Shown: positions 15,661 through 24,747 of the stretch, piece after piece
Position numbering within the stretch: the first letter of the stretch is position 1
How the letters are laid out: each line of letters opens with the position of its first letter
From: Gammaproteobacteria bacterium
Lineage (GTDB): Bacteria; Pseudomonadota; Gammaproteobacteria; UBA6429; Thiohalophilaceae
DNA: 57,726 nucleotides
Assembly (NCBI GenBank): GCA_029881995.1
Contig: JAOULO010000018.1
Span: forward strand, 1 to 57,726
Reading direction: 5' to 3'
Program-made: the position numbers and the translations under genes
The notes under the pieces: generated by a model
Database searches by the model: none
Seen by the model: only the letters and a program-made list of their open reading frames with translations
What the model was told of the DNA's origin: nothing

Positions 15661-16251
15661 TCAGGCTGAGTCCCGCGCATTATAAATTTTTCCACCATTT
15701 TGCAGATATTCGTCCAGCACCTTGCGTGCCTGTTCTCGATTCATATCGTGTATGACTTCAATCTGACGTTCGGCCAGCGCACCCTGCCAGTCAGCAAGCT
15801 TTGGCCCTTCATCAAAACCGATTCGACGGGCATCTTCATCGCGCGCGCCGGTCACCACACGACTGACACCCGACCAGGGAATGGCACCAAAGCACATGGC
15901 ACAGGGTTCGGTACTGGTCACAATCTCATGCCGTGGCAGCCCTTCACCACCAAGATCGTAGGAAGCAAGCTTTTTCTGGGCAAGACTGATGGCCACCATT
16001 TCCGCATGCAGGATAGACAGACCCTGACTGGTAACCAGATTGACTCCAAGAGAAACCAGCTTTCCCGACGCTATCTCAAATATACCCGCAGCAAAGGGAC
16101 CACCGGTTTTTTCTTCAACATTACGCTTAGCTGCGCCAATGACAAAGCTCATGCGCTCATGCACATCCGTGAGACAATCCACACCACTGGTGTAGTCAGT
16201 AATCCAGTCGGGTAATTTGAATTGAACCGTATCTGATTGCGTAAACATCAT
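15661..16251 (-). CDS. Nucleoside/guanine deaminase family protein
   Basis: Zinc-dependent deaminase of the cytidine/guanine deaminase superfamily, 196 residues. Zinc and catalytic motifs are HAEMVAI and TSTEPCAMCFGAIPWSGVSR (PCxxC). The region GPFAAGIFEIASGKLVSLGV resembles GuaD. Later ARRIGFDEGP matches GuaD-like C-terminal loops that include FDD. Guanine deaminase is the best guess; TadA-type tRNA deaminases are shorter and differ after PCxxC. It lies 66 bp upstream of cnoX on the same strand. Two consecutive ATG codons are possible starts. Confidence 0.85.
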   Translation of the reverse strand: MMFTQSDTVQFKLPDWITDYTSGVDCLTDVHERMSFVIGAAKRNVEEKTGGPFAAGIFEIASGKLVSLGVNLVTSQGLSILHAEMVAISLAQKKLASYDLGGEGLPRHEIVTSTEPCAMCFGAIPWSGVSRVVTGARDEDARRIGFDEGPKLADWQGALAERQIEVIHDMNREQARKVLDEYLQNGGKIYNARDSA

Positions 16252-16318
16252 GCCTGCAGTGGTAATGAAATGGCTTTCGTTGGTTTTATATTAGCAACAA
16301 ATATCGCTTGTTACGAAT

Positions 16319-16726
16319 TTACCAACATGCAAACCTTTTTGAGATCAATGCAATCACCAGCCCACCGACACCCTGCTCCACCATATGCCAGGCTGCATTG
16401 ATAAAAACATAACGAACGGACTCACCATGGGCACCTGCCATGGCCAGTTCATGGGGAAATACCCATAACAATCCAATTACAACACCAAACAGAAATGCCT
16501 GTATGAGTGAATCTTTTTTGATTCTATAAAATCCGTAGAGATAAACCATTAAAAGGGCCAGGATGATATAGGCAATAAGGATAATGACCGTGCCCTCATG
16601 CTGTGCGCCTGTCTCCCTGGTATAAAACTGTACCGCGATGACCTTATGCCATAAACCTGCCAACAACCACATACACAGGGCGCTCACAAAAGCTGTTATT
16701 GCCAAATTAGCCTTTTTCTTACTCAT
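16319..16726 (-). CDS. Small four-helix membrane protein
   Basis: A 135-residue integral membrane protein with about four hydrophobic segments (AITAFVSALCMWLLAGL, VIILIAYIILALLMVYLYGF, AFLFGVVIGLLWVFP, MVEQGVGGLVIALI). I do not recognise a function. The ATG at 16726 overlaps the stop of the preceding gene as ATGA, which indicates translational coupling. A longer frame from 16804 would run deep into that gene and is rejected. Confidence 0.8.
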   Translation of the reverse strand: MSKKKANLAITAFVSALCMWLLAGLWHKVIAVQFYTRETGAQHEGTVIILIAYIILALLMVYLYGFYRIKKDSLIQAFLFGVVIGLLWVFPHELAMAGAHGESVRYVFINAAWHMVEQGVGGLVIALISKRFACW

Positions 16727-17106
16727 TGGTAAACACCGATAAATGGAATGAAATAAATAGCACTGCCAACGAGAAAAAAGACCATAAACCCCCATGACCC
16801 CCAATGCTGCAGTTTAAAAAAGACGGGTTGCTGAATCGCCCTGGCCAGCCAGAAAAGTGATATTAAAAATATAAGATGATTACCCAGCCTGGTAGAGAGT
16901 AGTTCCTGAGTATGCCACAGGGACAGGTAGGCGAAGATTACAAACACCAGTGTCAGGCTGATATTCAAGACCTGTATGATGGCACGATTTAAAAATCGTA
17001 GAGACCTGAGATCCTTTTCCCAGTCAAACAACTTCCAGAACATCAGGTGAAAAATAACCAGTAGAATGTTATACACGCCACCGGCTTTAATAAATAATTC
17101 ATTCAT
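16723..17106 (-). CDS. Small four-helix membrane protein
   Basis: A 127-residue hydrophobic protein with four predicted helices (VYNILLVIFHLMFWKLF, LNISLTLVFVIFAYLSLW, NHLIFLISLFWLARA, GFMVFFLVGSAIYFIPFI). The family is not recognised. AAAGGAT lies directly before the ATG. It is coupled to the next gene and follows the HTTM gene by 32 bp, so it likely belongs to the same operon as the DCC/HTTM cluster. Confidence 0.8.
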   Translation of the reverse strand: MNELFIKAGGVYNILLVIFHLMFWKLFDWEKDLRSLRFLNRAIIQVLNISLTLVFVIFAYLSLWHTQELLSTRLGNHLIFLISLFWLARAIQQPVFFKLQHWGSWGFMVFFLVGSAIYFIPFIGVYQ

Positions 17107-17138
17107 ATCCTTTCCCTGTCATTGAATGTAACTGGTAA

Positions 17139-17828
17139 TTACATTGTAACGAAGAGCCGTTGCTGAAACCAGATAATCGATGGGTATGCACTTAACCAGA
17201 TCCAGAAAAATCGGTTAAGACCAAACAGGCAGGCATTGGCAAAGTGAAAGCTTGCCGTGACTATCAGCATGATAATAAGGCTATATTGATTTAATAGTGC
17301 TAAGGGAAAGAGTATTTCAAACAGCATCACATACCAGGAAGAAACAAACATCACCCGAGGGTATGTGGCTAGACTACGGAGTGACTCACTTACCGGATAG
17401 GAGGAAAACTGAAATACATCGGTCAATGCCTGACCCGAACGCCAGTCCGGGTTAATGATCTTCACCCAGCCTGATATGAAATAAGACAATACTAGTTGTA
17501 TCGCCAGATATCCAAAGGCCACTTCCTGCCAATATTGTGTCGGTGCGATATCACTTAACAACAGACAACACAATACCAGCAGGCCCATGCGATCTGAGCC
17601 ACCGTTATACGGCCCCTGAAAGCGATGTAACATGGCAAGCGCGCTTAACAACAACAGGCCTGTGACCCAACTGGTCTGAATACCTGCGACCAGTAACAGT
17701 GACAGAATCAGCCTGGCTAGAAAGATAAGCTGTTCATTACGAAAGGAACGCAGGTGCTCAATACTCTGCTGCATGAAGGCCAGGCCCATTAATATCTCGG
17801 TATAACGGATGGCCTCGATCAGACTCAC
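17139..17828 (-). CDS. HTTM-like membrane protein (VKG-carboxylase-like)
   Basis: A 229-residue multi-pass membrane protein resembling the HTTM family related to vitamin K-dependent gamma-carboxylase. Characteristic stretches are YFISGWVKIINPDWRSGQAL, SSWYVMLFEILFPLALL and ASFHFANACLFGLNRFFWIW. The start is GTG at 17828 and overlaps the stop of the preceding gene (GTGA). HTTM proteins commonly occur beside DCC thiol-oxidoreductase genes, as here. Biochemical role in bacteria is unknown; I infer membrane-linked redox or carboxylase-like chemistry only from family relations. Confidence 0.8.
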   Translation of the reverse strand: MSLIEAIRYTEILMGLAFMQQSIEHLRSFRNEQLIFLARLILSLLLVAGIQTSWVTGLLLLSALAMLHRFQGPYNGGSDRMGLLVLCCLLLSDIAPTQYWQEVAFGYLAIQLVLSYFISGWVKIINPDWRSGQALTDVFQFSSYPVSESLRSLATYPRVMFVSSWYVMLFEILFPLALLNQYSLIIMLIVTASFHFANACLFGLNRFFWIWLSAYPSIIWFQQRLFVTM

Positions 17829-18268
17829 GTATGCTTGACCCTCGCGATATATGTATCAAGTGCAACACTCTGTGACTCGTAAACCAGTTCCTGCCCTACC
17901 CTTTTGACAAGAACAAGACGAAATTGTAAATACATTCCTTCTAAAACCATCCGCCCATCTTTCACTAGATCATGCGTAATTCGAATAAGAATTTCGTCTT
18001 CACTGTGCTGTGTAGGGTAGTCCAGCAGGCGCTCTGCACAGCTCATTAAAAAGAGAGACTCATTCCAGCGCGGGTTCCACAGCATACGCTTTAACATCAT
18101 TCCAAAAGAAATGTACTGGGGATGTGGTCGAAATAATTGCCACTCTCTATTTTTATCGCGCTGTGTACTATTGATAGAAAACTGGATTCGAGGTGAGGGG
18201 ACAATAATGTCGAAAAAATTCCATGATGGTATCAAAGCTGGCAGCAGAAGTTTTAGGGTGTGCAACAT
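17825..18268 (-). CDS. Hypothetical protein of the DCC-HTTM cluster
   Basis: A 147-residue, largely soluble protein that I cannot assign. The N-terminus (MLHTLKLLLPALIPSWNFFD) is hydrophobic, followed by RIQFSIN and a basic central part. Its start directly abuts the stop of the DCC gene and its stop overlaps the HTTM start, so the three genes are translated as one unit. Its conserved position suggests a subunit or accessory of the HTTM protein. Confidence 0.8.
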   Translation of the reverse strand: MLHTLKLLLPALIPSWNFFDIIVPSPRIQFSINSTQRDKNREWQLFRPHPQYISFGMMLKRMLWNPRWNESLFLMSCAERLLDYPTQHSEDEILIRITHDLVKDGRMVLEGMYLQFRLVLVKRVGQELVYESQSVALDTYIARVKHT

Positions 18269-18670
18269 CTATATAAACCTGTTGCGTAAGTCACTGTCAG
18301 TTAACAGACATTCATCTTTTAGACCAAACAGTGTGTAGCGGTGATGAGCTATCTGCTTATACATACCGTCACGGATAAATTGCGGAACAATCACAAAACC
18401 ATATAATAATCTAACAGGGAAGCTCAATTGGCGGATAATCATTAAACATGCCTGGCTTCTTAGATACAGCTTGCCATCTTCTACATACACAAGCGTCTCG
18501 ATCCTGTCAGTTGGTAGATTGTATTTTGCCAGAATAGATTGGCCTGATTCAGATTGTATCGATGTAAACCGAAAGACTGCTCCTGGATCAAACCGAATCA
18601 CAAACCTTACCCAACCATGGCATAGACCACAGATCCCGTCATAAACAATCACTCTGTTAGCTATGTCCAT
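18269..18670 (-). CDS. DCC family thiol-disulfide oxidoreductase (DUF393)
   Basis: A 133-residue thioredoxin-like protein with the DxxCxLC signature YDGICGLC (Cys14 and Cys17), then HGWVRFVIRFDPGAVFRFT and ALIIRQL-like LMIIRQLSFP. It fits the DCC/DUF393 family throughout. First gene of the DCC-hypothetical-HTTM operon and probably provides its redox partner. The ATG at 18670 is the only reasonable start. Confidence 0.9.
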   Translation of the reverse strand: MDIANRVIVYDGICGLCHGWVRFVIRFDPGAVFRFTSIQSESGQSILAKYNLPTDRIETLVYVEDGKLYLRSQACLMIIRQLSFPVRLLYGFVIVPQFIRDGMYKQIAHHRYTLFGLKDECLLTDSDLRNRFI

Positions 18671-19051
18671 TATTCAGGTTTTATAAAATACCACTATTAT
18701 ATTCACAGGTATTATTCATCTTTTACTGTTTAGCCAAAATTCGTATTTTCAATAAATACTCTAGCACGACAAGGACGCCATCATAGTTTCACATTAATCA
18801 GGGATTATTATCAGGAGACAATGGCTATGCAGTCCGGTGTTGTTACCCAATTCAAAAGAAGGCCTAATGCAAGAATTACGCACCATTGGGGTTTCTGCAC
18901 GCAGCCTGGAAGTATACCCGCAACTGAGGCCCATCTAATATGATAGAAAAATTGAACTTATTAATATTTACTAAGACGGCCAATTTAAGCTTAATGCCGT
19001 CCTGGGTGATATGGGCAAGGGACTGAAAGAATAGTCTGTTATTTTTTAAAT
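18671..19051. other. 381-bp stretch with only a doubtful small ORF
   Basis: No conserved gene is visible. One small frame on the plus strand (18821-18943, 40 codons, beginning MAMQSGVV) has a good CAGGAG site. Another frame nearby reads MQELRTIGVSARSLEVYPQL, which looks protein-like. Together these hint at a frameshifted remnant rather than a working gene, but no family could be named. Confidence 0.35.
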
Positions 19052-19621
19052 TTAGTTTACCTTTAGCCAACACATGGCATCATAGGGGAGTTTATTTTTA
19101 TTAATTAACACCTTCTCGCAGCTGATGCCTGTCAGACTAATTCCAAGAATGTTTAGCTCTGAAATAACTGTCTTCATCAATTGTTTTGAATATAGAATTT
19201 TATTGACATAATAATTTACATGGCCTTTATCAGGTTTGCCATTTTCCCTGTTCCAGCGTCTATCATTTTCGGCAGACGTTTGGAGGAATTTACTCAAGTG
19301 GGGATATTTATAAATTCTGCCAATGAAAATATTTTTTAATACTAATTTATTGTTCCTTGATTTATAAACCCTGATAGATTCAGAAATCGCCTTAACAAGT
19401 TGTACTGAGCTTACCTCACAGTCACCAGTATTATTTTTGTCTACTTTAACTGAGATCACACCATCGGCTATTCTATAAGAATTATAACTCCCTCGAACAA
19501 CACAATCACCATATTGAGACTCATACAAAATTTCTATACCAGTTGCTGGAGACTGACCTGACAATACAAATAATATGAGAAAAATACATATTCGTTCCGT
19601 ATGTACTCCCCCTTTTATCAT
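19052..19621 (-). CDS. Hypothetical exported protein
   Basis: A 189-residue protein with an N-terminal signal-like segment (ERICIFLILFVLSGQSPATG), so probably periplasmic. The mature part is basic and lysine-rich with four cysteines (GDCVVRG, GDCEV, ISCEKV, AMCWLKVN) that may form disulfides. No family recognised. The ATG at 19621 overlaps the stop of the DUF2867 gene as ATGA; a start at 19633 is also possible. It is the last gene of a three-gene unit. Confidence 0.75.
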   Translation of the reverse strand: MIKGGVHTERICIFLILFVLSGQSPATGIEILYESQYGDCVVRGSYNSYRIADGVISVKVDKNNTGDCEVSSVQLVKAISESIRVYKSRNNKLVLKNIFIGRIYKYPHLSKFLQTSAENDRRWNRENGKPDKGHVNYYVNKILYSKQLMKTVISELNILGISLTGISCEKVLINKNKLPYDAMCWLKVN

Positions 19622-20154
19622 GCCCTGGGCCATCCCGCTTTTGCTGCACGTTTCAAACCTGAGCGCACAACCAGGCGATGAAATGGACTAATGAAAAATA
19701 AATAAATTCTGCCAATCATATTGTGACAGGTCACTACAGATGACACCACCAGGCCTGGTTGCCTGTCCTCAACTTCAGCGGGTGTACGATATAAAATAGA
19801 CAGGCGAAAATCCAGGTGCTTATCATCCTCTCCAAGAATGACCTCCCTGTCATTGCTTGAGTGAAGAGTAAAATAATGTATACGTCGTACATTATCTTCT
19901 TCATACATCTTTAACAGTTTGCTCACACTTGTTTGTAAGCCAAAAAAACGTACAAAAATTTCCCGCACCCACATCAGTCCACTTACCCAGGGTGCCTGAT
20001 GAGAAAACATGTGTCTCGCCAGCAGTTCAGGATTTGTAGTCGTATTTTCAGGTAAGCGAACCATAAAAGCATCAGCCAGATTTGTGGTCGGATATATTGA
20101 AGTAATTAATGAGTCAGAAGGAAAAATAACCTGGCTTACACGTGTATCTACCAT
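19618..20154 (-). CDS. DUF2867 family protein
   Basis: A 178-residue protein matching DUF2867: DAFMVRLPE near the start, PWVSGLMWVREIFVRFFGLQ, then ILGEDDKHLDFRLSIL and the end block CHNMIGRIYLFFISPFHRLV. Function is unknown; family members are often found beside SDR or membrane proteins. GGAGATAG precedes the ATG. It lies 21 bp after the SnoaL-like gene and is coupled to the exported protein downstream. Confidence 0.85.
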   Translation of the reverse strand: MVDTRVSQVIFPSDSLITSIYPTTNLADAFMVRLPENTTTNPELLARHMFSHQAPWVSGLMWVREIFVRFFGLQTSVSKLLKMYEEDNVRRIHYFTLHSSNDREVILGEDDKHLDFRLSILYRTPAEVEDRQPGLVVSSVVTCHNMIGRIYLFFISPFHRLVVRSGLKRAAKAGWPRA

Positions 20155-20175
20155 ATCAATCTATCTCCGTTTAAA

Positions 20176-20562
20176 TTAATACATCGAATTACCATTTATT
20201 GACTCGGTGGGTACCTTCTGGATCGAATCCCAATGCTCTACAATCTTGCCATTAGCATCAAAGCGAAAGAAATCCATGGTTACATAATGTTCTTCGCCTG
20301 GCCAGACCTGATGAGTATGCAATGCGACAAGATCCCCTTCTACTATGGCACGCACAAACTCTATTTCCTTATCAGGATATTCTTCAGCCATCCGGGAAAA
20401 ATATTCAATAAACCCCTGTTTACCATTGGCGACAGATGGGTTGTGCTGGGTATAGTCATCCCCAACGTATTTTTCAACAGCACTTATGGGATCACCCAGG
20501 AACGCGGTACGGTAAAAATTGATGGCATTTTGTTTATTCGCTTCCAGCTTACCCATCATCAC
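20176..20562 (-). CDS. SnoaL-like / NTF2-fold protein
   Basis: A 128-residue protein of the SnoaL-like (NTF2 superfamily) type. Characteristic stretches are NFYRTAFLGDPISAVEKYVG, YTQHNPSVANGKQGFIEYF, and FFRFDANGKIVEHWDSIQKV. The His and Asp in EHWDSIQ and the QHNP motif line the pocket in this family. Members act as hydrolases, isomerases or mere ligand binders, so no reaction can be given. It begins with three ATG codons in a row and heads the SnoaL-DUF2867-exported protein unit. Confidence 0.87.
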   Translation of the reverse strand: MMMGKLEANKQNAINFYRTAFLGDPISAVEKYVGDDYTQHNPSVANGKQGFIEYFSRMAEEYPDKEIEFVRAIVEGDLVALHTHQVWPGEEHYVTMDFFRFDANGKIVEHWDSIQKVPTESINGNSMY

Positions 20563-20617
20563 CTATCCCTTTGCGATTTATATCTACCTGTACCTGAGCA
20601 AGGTTTATCTCTACTCA

Positions 20618-20710
20618 TCAAAACATAAACGAGGGGAAGAAGTTGGCCAGCAAAGTCGCAATAGCCAATACCGCTAAGATCTGTAAAACAACTTTTAATA
20701 CTTTATTCAT
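20618..20710 (-). CDS. Possible 30-residue single-helix membrane peptide
   Basis: The frame reads MNKVLKVVLQILAVLAIATL followed by LANFFPSFMF and ends with two stop codons in tandem. The pattern, a short basic start and one hydrophobic helix, is that of real small membrane proteins. It lies alone in the 206-bp space between the lipase-like gene and the SnoaL gene, on the same strand. No Shine-Dalgarno sequence is visible, which lowers confidence. Confidence 0.45.
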   Translation of the reverse strand: MNKVLKVVLQILAVLAIATLLANFFPSFMF

Positions 20711-20768
20711 AATTAAATTAAATTTTGATTCTTATATTTTGGAATACTTTACAAACTATTCGAGCACA

Positions 20769-21593
20769 TCAGTTAGATAAAATATCCAGCAAAAGCTGGC
20801 CATCCGCTGCACTTAGGGCATGACCAGAGGGTGTCAGGTATCGATGTGCCTTCCCCTGAATTGCGCTGACCTGATTCAGATCCTGACTGGCTGCTGGGAC
20901 CAGATCATCGCCCTGGCCTCTTATTACAGCATGATAACGAATCGGTGGATGGGGCTGCCGATTCAGCCAGTCCAACAAACTGCCCGGTGCCGCTGGCTGC
21001 AGGTCGGTCATGCTACCGCGTGATGCCTTCAGGTACTGGTACTGATTCCCCCCCAGCACCGTCTTGAGAAAATAGATACCCGGCCCGGGACAGAAATCGG
21101 GTTTGCTATCCACCACCGCCAATCCATCCAGGGCACGAGGTGTGCCGAGATTGGGGGATGCAATTGTAATCAGCGAGTGAATTTTTACGTACTCCGGTTT
21201 AATCACGGCCAGCCGTGCCACAACTCCACCTGAAGAATGGCCCGCAAGGGTCATTGCTTCTTCCGGATGCTGCCCTTGAATAAAGGCCAACTGAGAAATC
21301 AGGTGAGAAGCCTGTAATAGCAATGGCCCATTCGAAGGCAACTCAACCCGGTAGACATGTTTGCTCGATTGCACCGGGTATGGGGATGAAAAGAGTTGTG
21401 CCCCTGAAGGCGAGGAGACCACTACACCAGAATCACGCCAACCGGCACTTTGTAAAATGGGTAACACCCCACTCCTTTGCCAGGTACTGGCATCTGCGGC
21501 CCAGCCATGCACCAGCACCAGTACTTCACCACGCGCAGTATGACTGAAAATAATCAGCACCAGATTTAACATTAAGAATTGAAGTTTTTTCAT
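20769..21593 (-). CDS. Secreted alpha/beta hydrolase, lipase-like
   Basis: A 274-residue exported hydrolase. The signal peptide covers residues 1-22 (LMLNLVLIIFSHTARG). LVLVHGWAADASTW gives the oxyanion-hole region, and the nucleophile Ser120 lies in AGHSSGGV. ASPNLGTPRA resembles PGAP1/DUF676 and triacylglycerol-lipase proteins, and GHAL near the C-terminus gives the catalytic His. The acid residue is likely in GQGDDLVPAAS. Substrate is probably a lipid or ester; this is inferred. It stands as a single gene. Confidence 0.85.
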   Translation of the reverse strand: MKKLQFLMLNLVLIIFSHTARGEVLVLVHGWAADASTWQRSGVLPILQSAGWRDSGVVVSSPSGAQLFSSPYPVQSSKHVYRVELPSNGPLLLQASHLISQLAFIQGQHPEEAMTLAGHSSGGVVARLAVIKPEYVKIHSLITIASPNLGTPRALDGLAVVDSKPDFCPGPGIYFLKTVLGGNQYQYLKASRGSMTDLQPAAPGSLLDWLNRQPHPPIRYHAVIRGQGDDLVPAASQDLNQVSAIQGKAHRYLTPSGHALSAADGQLLLDILSN

Positions 21594-21669
21594 TGCTATT
21601 ACCTACAAAAACACAATAAACGATTTGAAACCCCAGATATCATCCCAAAACCCCGGCAATTTTTCCATT

Positions 21670-21930
21670 TCACTTAAGCAATGGATGGCCCTTGGGAAGT
21701 TGTTTTGCATACCACAGTGCCAGCTTATGACGCATGGATTTTTGTGAGACCTGATCCTCTGGCAAAGGCTGTATTTTTTTATCGTGAACCAGCAAGCGAT
21801 ATATATACAGAATTCGCTCACTCACTGAGTCAGTTGGCTCAAATATTACCGCGCCCCGATCTTCCCCATATTTCATCCCAGCCTGCAGGGCCTCCTTAAC
21901 AAGTTCAGCTTCATGTTTAAGCTTTTTCAT
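21670..21930 (-). CDS. DUF5062 family protein
   Basis: An 86-residue soluble protein that matches the gammaproteobacterial DUF5062 family: MKKLKHEAELVKEALQAGMK, then ILYIYRLLVHDKKIQPLPED and HKLALWYAKQLPKGHPLL. The function is unknown. It is charged and mainly helical, without signal peptide. It stands alone. Confidence 0.85.
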   Translation of the reverse strand: MKKLKHEAELVKEALQAGMKYGEDRGAVIFEPTDSVSERILYIYRLLVHDKKIQPLPEDQVSQKSMRHKLALWYAKQLPKGHPLLK

Positions 21931-22231
21931 TTTGTAATCCTTTTGATCTGGTTAAGCTGGATTTAACCATCATCTTATCTTTAGTTATCACACTAACTCA
22001 ATGATGAATTTTACATTACGTATTGATTTAAAATATTATCCTAAGAATCAGGATTAATGATTTTTATTAGTTATAACAGATTTCTGCTTCTATTATTTAT
22101 AGATAAAAGACTGATTTTGTTAATTGGATATCTGGGAATGAAATGATTAAATGCTACCAAGGTAACTTAATTTGTAATAAAGCAGAGTAAGCGGCCTCCC
22201 TTCCGCTTATCCTGACCTGTTTAGCTTAAAA
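21931..22231. other. 301-bp A/T-rich spacer
   Basis: I see no gene or convincing hairpin here. The sequence is A/T-rich and would contain the promoter of the DUF5062 gene and the 3' region of the lipoprotein gene. Confidence 0.5.
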
Positions 22232-22699
22232 TCAGGATCCACACCCAGTATTAGGATATGTCCTATAAGCTGTAGTTCGAGTTGTGCCTGAGCATGGGCC
22301 TCCTGGACCTGACCATGACCAGGTCGAACCACCCGATAAGGTGTCACAGTTAGCTCCCACTGTAGCGCTTAATGACAGTGAAGTTGTTCCCCCATCTTCT
22401 GGATAGTTACCACTCCAGGACAGGCTATTTCCACTTAGCGTGCCTGTAAACTTACTACCATTAATTGTCACTGTAACTGAGTTACCTGACTGAGCAACAT
22501 AAACCGAGCCACTCTCGCTATACTGCCCTTCGCCACAATTCCTGGCATCGATAGTATCTGTCACATACCACGTACCCGAAATATTCCCAATTGGTGGAGA
22601 AAGTGGAGCGGCTGAGCCTTTCTCATCATCGTCGTGGCCACACCCACCTAATAGCAACCCATTGAAAATCAAGAATAATATTGAACTTTTTCTAATCAT
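22232..22699 (-). CDS. Hypothetical lipoprotein
   Basis: A 155-residue lipoprotein. The signal peptide ends in the lipobox LLLGGC, followed by an acidic HDDDEKGSAAP linker. The mature part is rich in Ser, Thr and Gly (GNISGTWYVTDTIDARNCGE, SVTVTINGSKFTGTLSGNSL) and looks like a small beta-sandwich or lipocalin-like fold. It has paired cysteines. The ATG at 22699 is chosen because GGAGGT lies seven bases upstream; the longer frame from 22765 has no ribosome site. No Asp follows Cys+1, so outer-membrane sorting is expected. Confidence 0.82.
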   Translation of the reverse strand: MIRKSSILFLIFNGLLLGGCGHDDDEKGSAAPLSPPIGNISGTWYVTDTIDARNCGEGQYSESGSVYVAQSGNSVTVTINGSKFTGTLSGNSLSWSGNYPEDGGTTSLSLSATVGANCDTLSGGSTWSWSGPGGPCSGTTRTTAYRTYPNTGCGS

Positions 22700-22992
22700 T
22701 TTATACCTCCTGCCAGCAAATTCATGCATATTGTTAATACTGCTTACAGAATAAGTACTGAGCAATTACAAATAGATTACAAAATTAAAAAAATTATCCG
22801 ATAAAATGGGGTTTTAATGGTTAAAGACCATTTAGAAAAGAACTTCTCAAACCCCTTAAATTGTGGCAAAACCAGCCTTTTTATTAATAGTAGGTACAAG
22901 ACTTACGCTTCAAGCTGACCTTAACCTGCTACTGCTACCCTCCACTTCCATAAAGCCCAACCCAAAACCATATCAAACCCCGTCAAAAAAGG

Positions 22993-22998
22993 TATAAT
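22993..22998 (+). promoter_or_regulatory. -10 box ahead of purE
   Basis: A perfect TATAAT lies 59 bases before the purE start. The -35 region (ATATCA around 22970) is poor. No PurR-type operator could be recognised. Confidence 0.45.
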
Positions 22999-23056
22999 GC
23001 GCCGTTTTCGCGACAGGAGACTGGTTTTTCCCAACAGGAAAAAGACAGGTGAGAAC

Positions 23057-23545
23057 ATGAAAAAACCCAAAGTTGGCGTTGTCATGGGCAGTAACAGTGA
23101 CTGGAAGGTCATGAGTAAGGCTGTGGAAATACTGGAACAATTCAAGATTCCCCATGAGGCCAAAGTGGTCTCGGCCCACCGTACCCCAGACCTTTTATAC
23201 GAATATGCTGAGAAGGCCATGGATCGGGGTATTGAATGCATTATCGCCGGGGCCGGGGGTTCGGCCCACCTGCCTGGGATGCTGGCGGCCAAGACCATTG
23301 TTCCTGTGCTGGGCGTCCCCGTCACCTCTCGCGCCCTGAAGGGCCTGGATTCCCTGCTTTCCATTGTGCAGATGCCTAAGGGTATCCCCGTGGCGACTTT
23401 TGCCATTGGCGAACCCGGTGCCGCCAATGCAGGCCTGTTTGCAGCTGCCATGCTGGCCATGGATGACCCCAAGCTCGCCAAGAAACTGGAGACCTTCCGC
23501 AAGAAACAACGTGCCCAGGTGCGGGCCATGAAACTGCCCAAATGA
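23057..23545 (+). CDS. purE: N5-carboxyaminoimidazole ribonucleotide mutase PurE
   Basis: Class I PurE, converting N5-CAIR to CAIR in purine synthesis, acting with PurK. Motifs are [21 protein letters not shown] (catalytic His), [14 protein letters not shown] and [16 protein letters not shown]. Length is 162 residues, as usual. A longer frame from 22997 exists, but the ATG at 23057 has AGGTGAG upstream and fits the family N-terminus. The stop overlaps the purK start by four bases (ATGA). Confidence 0.97.
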   Translation: MKKPKVGVVMGSNSDWKVMSKAVEILEQFKIPHEAKVVSAHRTPDLLYEYAEKAMDRGIECIIAGAGGSAHLPGMLAAKTIVPVLGVPVTSRALKGLDSLLSIVQMPKGIPVATFAIGEPGAANAGLFAAAMLAMDDPKLAKKLETFRKKQRAQVRAMKLPK

Positions 23546-24675
23546 TGATCCTGCCCGGTAGCACCCTCGGTATGTTGGGCGGTGGCCAGCTGGGCCGCAT
23601 GTTCACCATTGCCGCACGCAACATGGGCTACGAGGTCATTGTGCTGGACCCGGATAAAGACAGCCCGGCAGGAAAACTGGCCACAAACCATATCTGTGCT
23701 GCCTATGATGATGCTACGGCCCTCAACAAGCTGAACCAGAGCTGTGATGCCATCACCACCGAATTTGAGAACATCCCGGCTGCTATCCTGGAGACTCTGG
23801 CAAGCAGCCTGCCGGTACGCCCAGGGGCGAAGGCCGTCACCATTACCCAGGATCGAATCCACGAGAAAAGCTTCCTCAGGGACAGCGGTTTTCCCACCGC
23901 TCCCTTTGTGGTGGTACGCTCCGAGGCCGACCTGGAGGGAGCGCTTACTCACGTCTCAGTCCCTGCCATTCTTAAGGTTTCCCGCTTTGGTTATGACGGC
24001 AAGGGTCAGTATTCAGTCAAGTCTGAGTCGGATTGTCAGTCCGGCTGGCAAGCTCTGGGGGGCAATGAGTGTGTGCTGGAGCAACGAGTCAAACTCGACG
24101 TGGAAATCTCGGTTGTGCTGGCCAGAAGCACCAGCGGTGAGGTGGTGACTTTCCCTGTGGGCGAGAATATTCACGAAGATGGTATCCTGGATGTGAGCAT
24201 TGTCCCGGCCCGGGTCGATGACAGGCTGCGGGAAGAGGCCATCACCATGGCGACCGAGATCGCCATTGCCCTGGATTACATCGGTGTGATGGCCGTGGAA
24301 TTCTTTATCTCTGATGGCAAACTTCTGGTCAACGAGATTGCCCCACGTCCCCACAATAGTGGCCACTACACACTGGATGCCACCGCTACCTCGCAGTTTG
24401 AACAACAGGTACGAGCCCTGTGCGGTCTGCCCCTCGGAGATACCCGTCTGCTTTCCCCGGTAGTGATGGTCAATATGCTGGGTGACATCTGGCACGGTGG
24501 CAACGCTCCCAGGTGGGAAAAGCTGTTGTCACACAATAATGTCATGCTGCACCTCTACGGCAAACATGAGGCACGCCCTGGCCGCAAAATGGGCCATTTC
24601 AATGTGCTGGATCGGGATGTAGACTCAGCCCTGAAACTGGCAAGAGATATTCAAAAACAACTGGCCACGCCCTGA
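23542..24675 (+). CDS. purK: N5-carboxyaminoimidazole ribonucleotide synthase PurK
   Basis: ATP-grasp enzyme that joins bicarbonate to AIR at the cost of ATP, giving N5-CAIR for PurE. Residues 5-15 carry [14 protein letters not shown]-grasp features include [29 protein letters not shown] and [18 protein letters not shown]; the C-terminal [19 protein letters not shown] is diagnostic. The 377-residue length is normal. It is translationally coupled to purE. Confidence 0.97.
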   Translation: MMILPGSTLGMLGGGQLGRMFTIAARNMGYEVIVLDPDKDSPAGKLATNHICAAYDDATALNKLNQSCDAITTEFENIPAAILETLASSLPVRPGAKAVTITQDRIHEKSFLRDSGFPTAPFVVVRSEADLEGALTHVSVPAILKVSRFGYDGKGQYSVKSESDCQSGWQALGGNECVLEQRVKLDVEISVVLARSTSGEVVTFPVGENIHEDGILDVSIVPARVDDRLREEAITMATEIAIALDYIGVMAVEFFISDGKLLVNEIAPRPHNSGHYTLDATATSQFEQQVRALCGLPLGDTRLLSPVVMVNMLGDIWHGGNAPRWEKLLSHNNVMLHLYGKHEARPGRKMGHFNVLDRDVDSALKLARDIQKQLATP

Positions 24676-24747
24676 GCCTGGCCTCTTGCAAAAGCAGATC
24701 GACACCGCCAGAATTCACAAAAAATTTTCAACACAGGAATTACCAAA

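Noticed and set aside
22921-23952. 343-residue open frame on the minus strand
   Set aside because: It lies antisense to purE and purK, both of which have clear family motifs; its own translation has no recognisable pattern.
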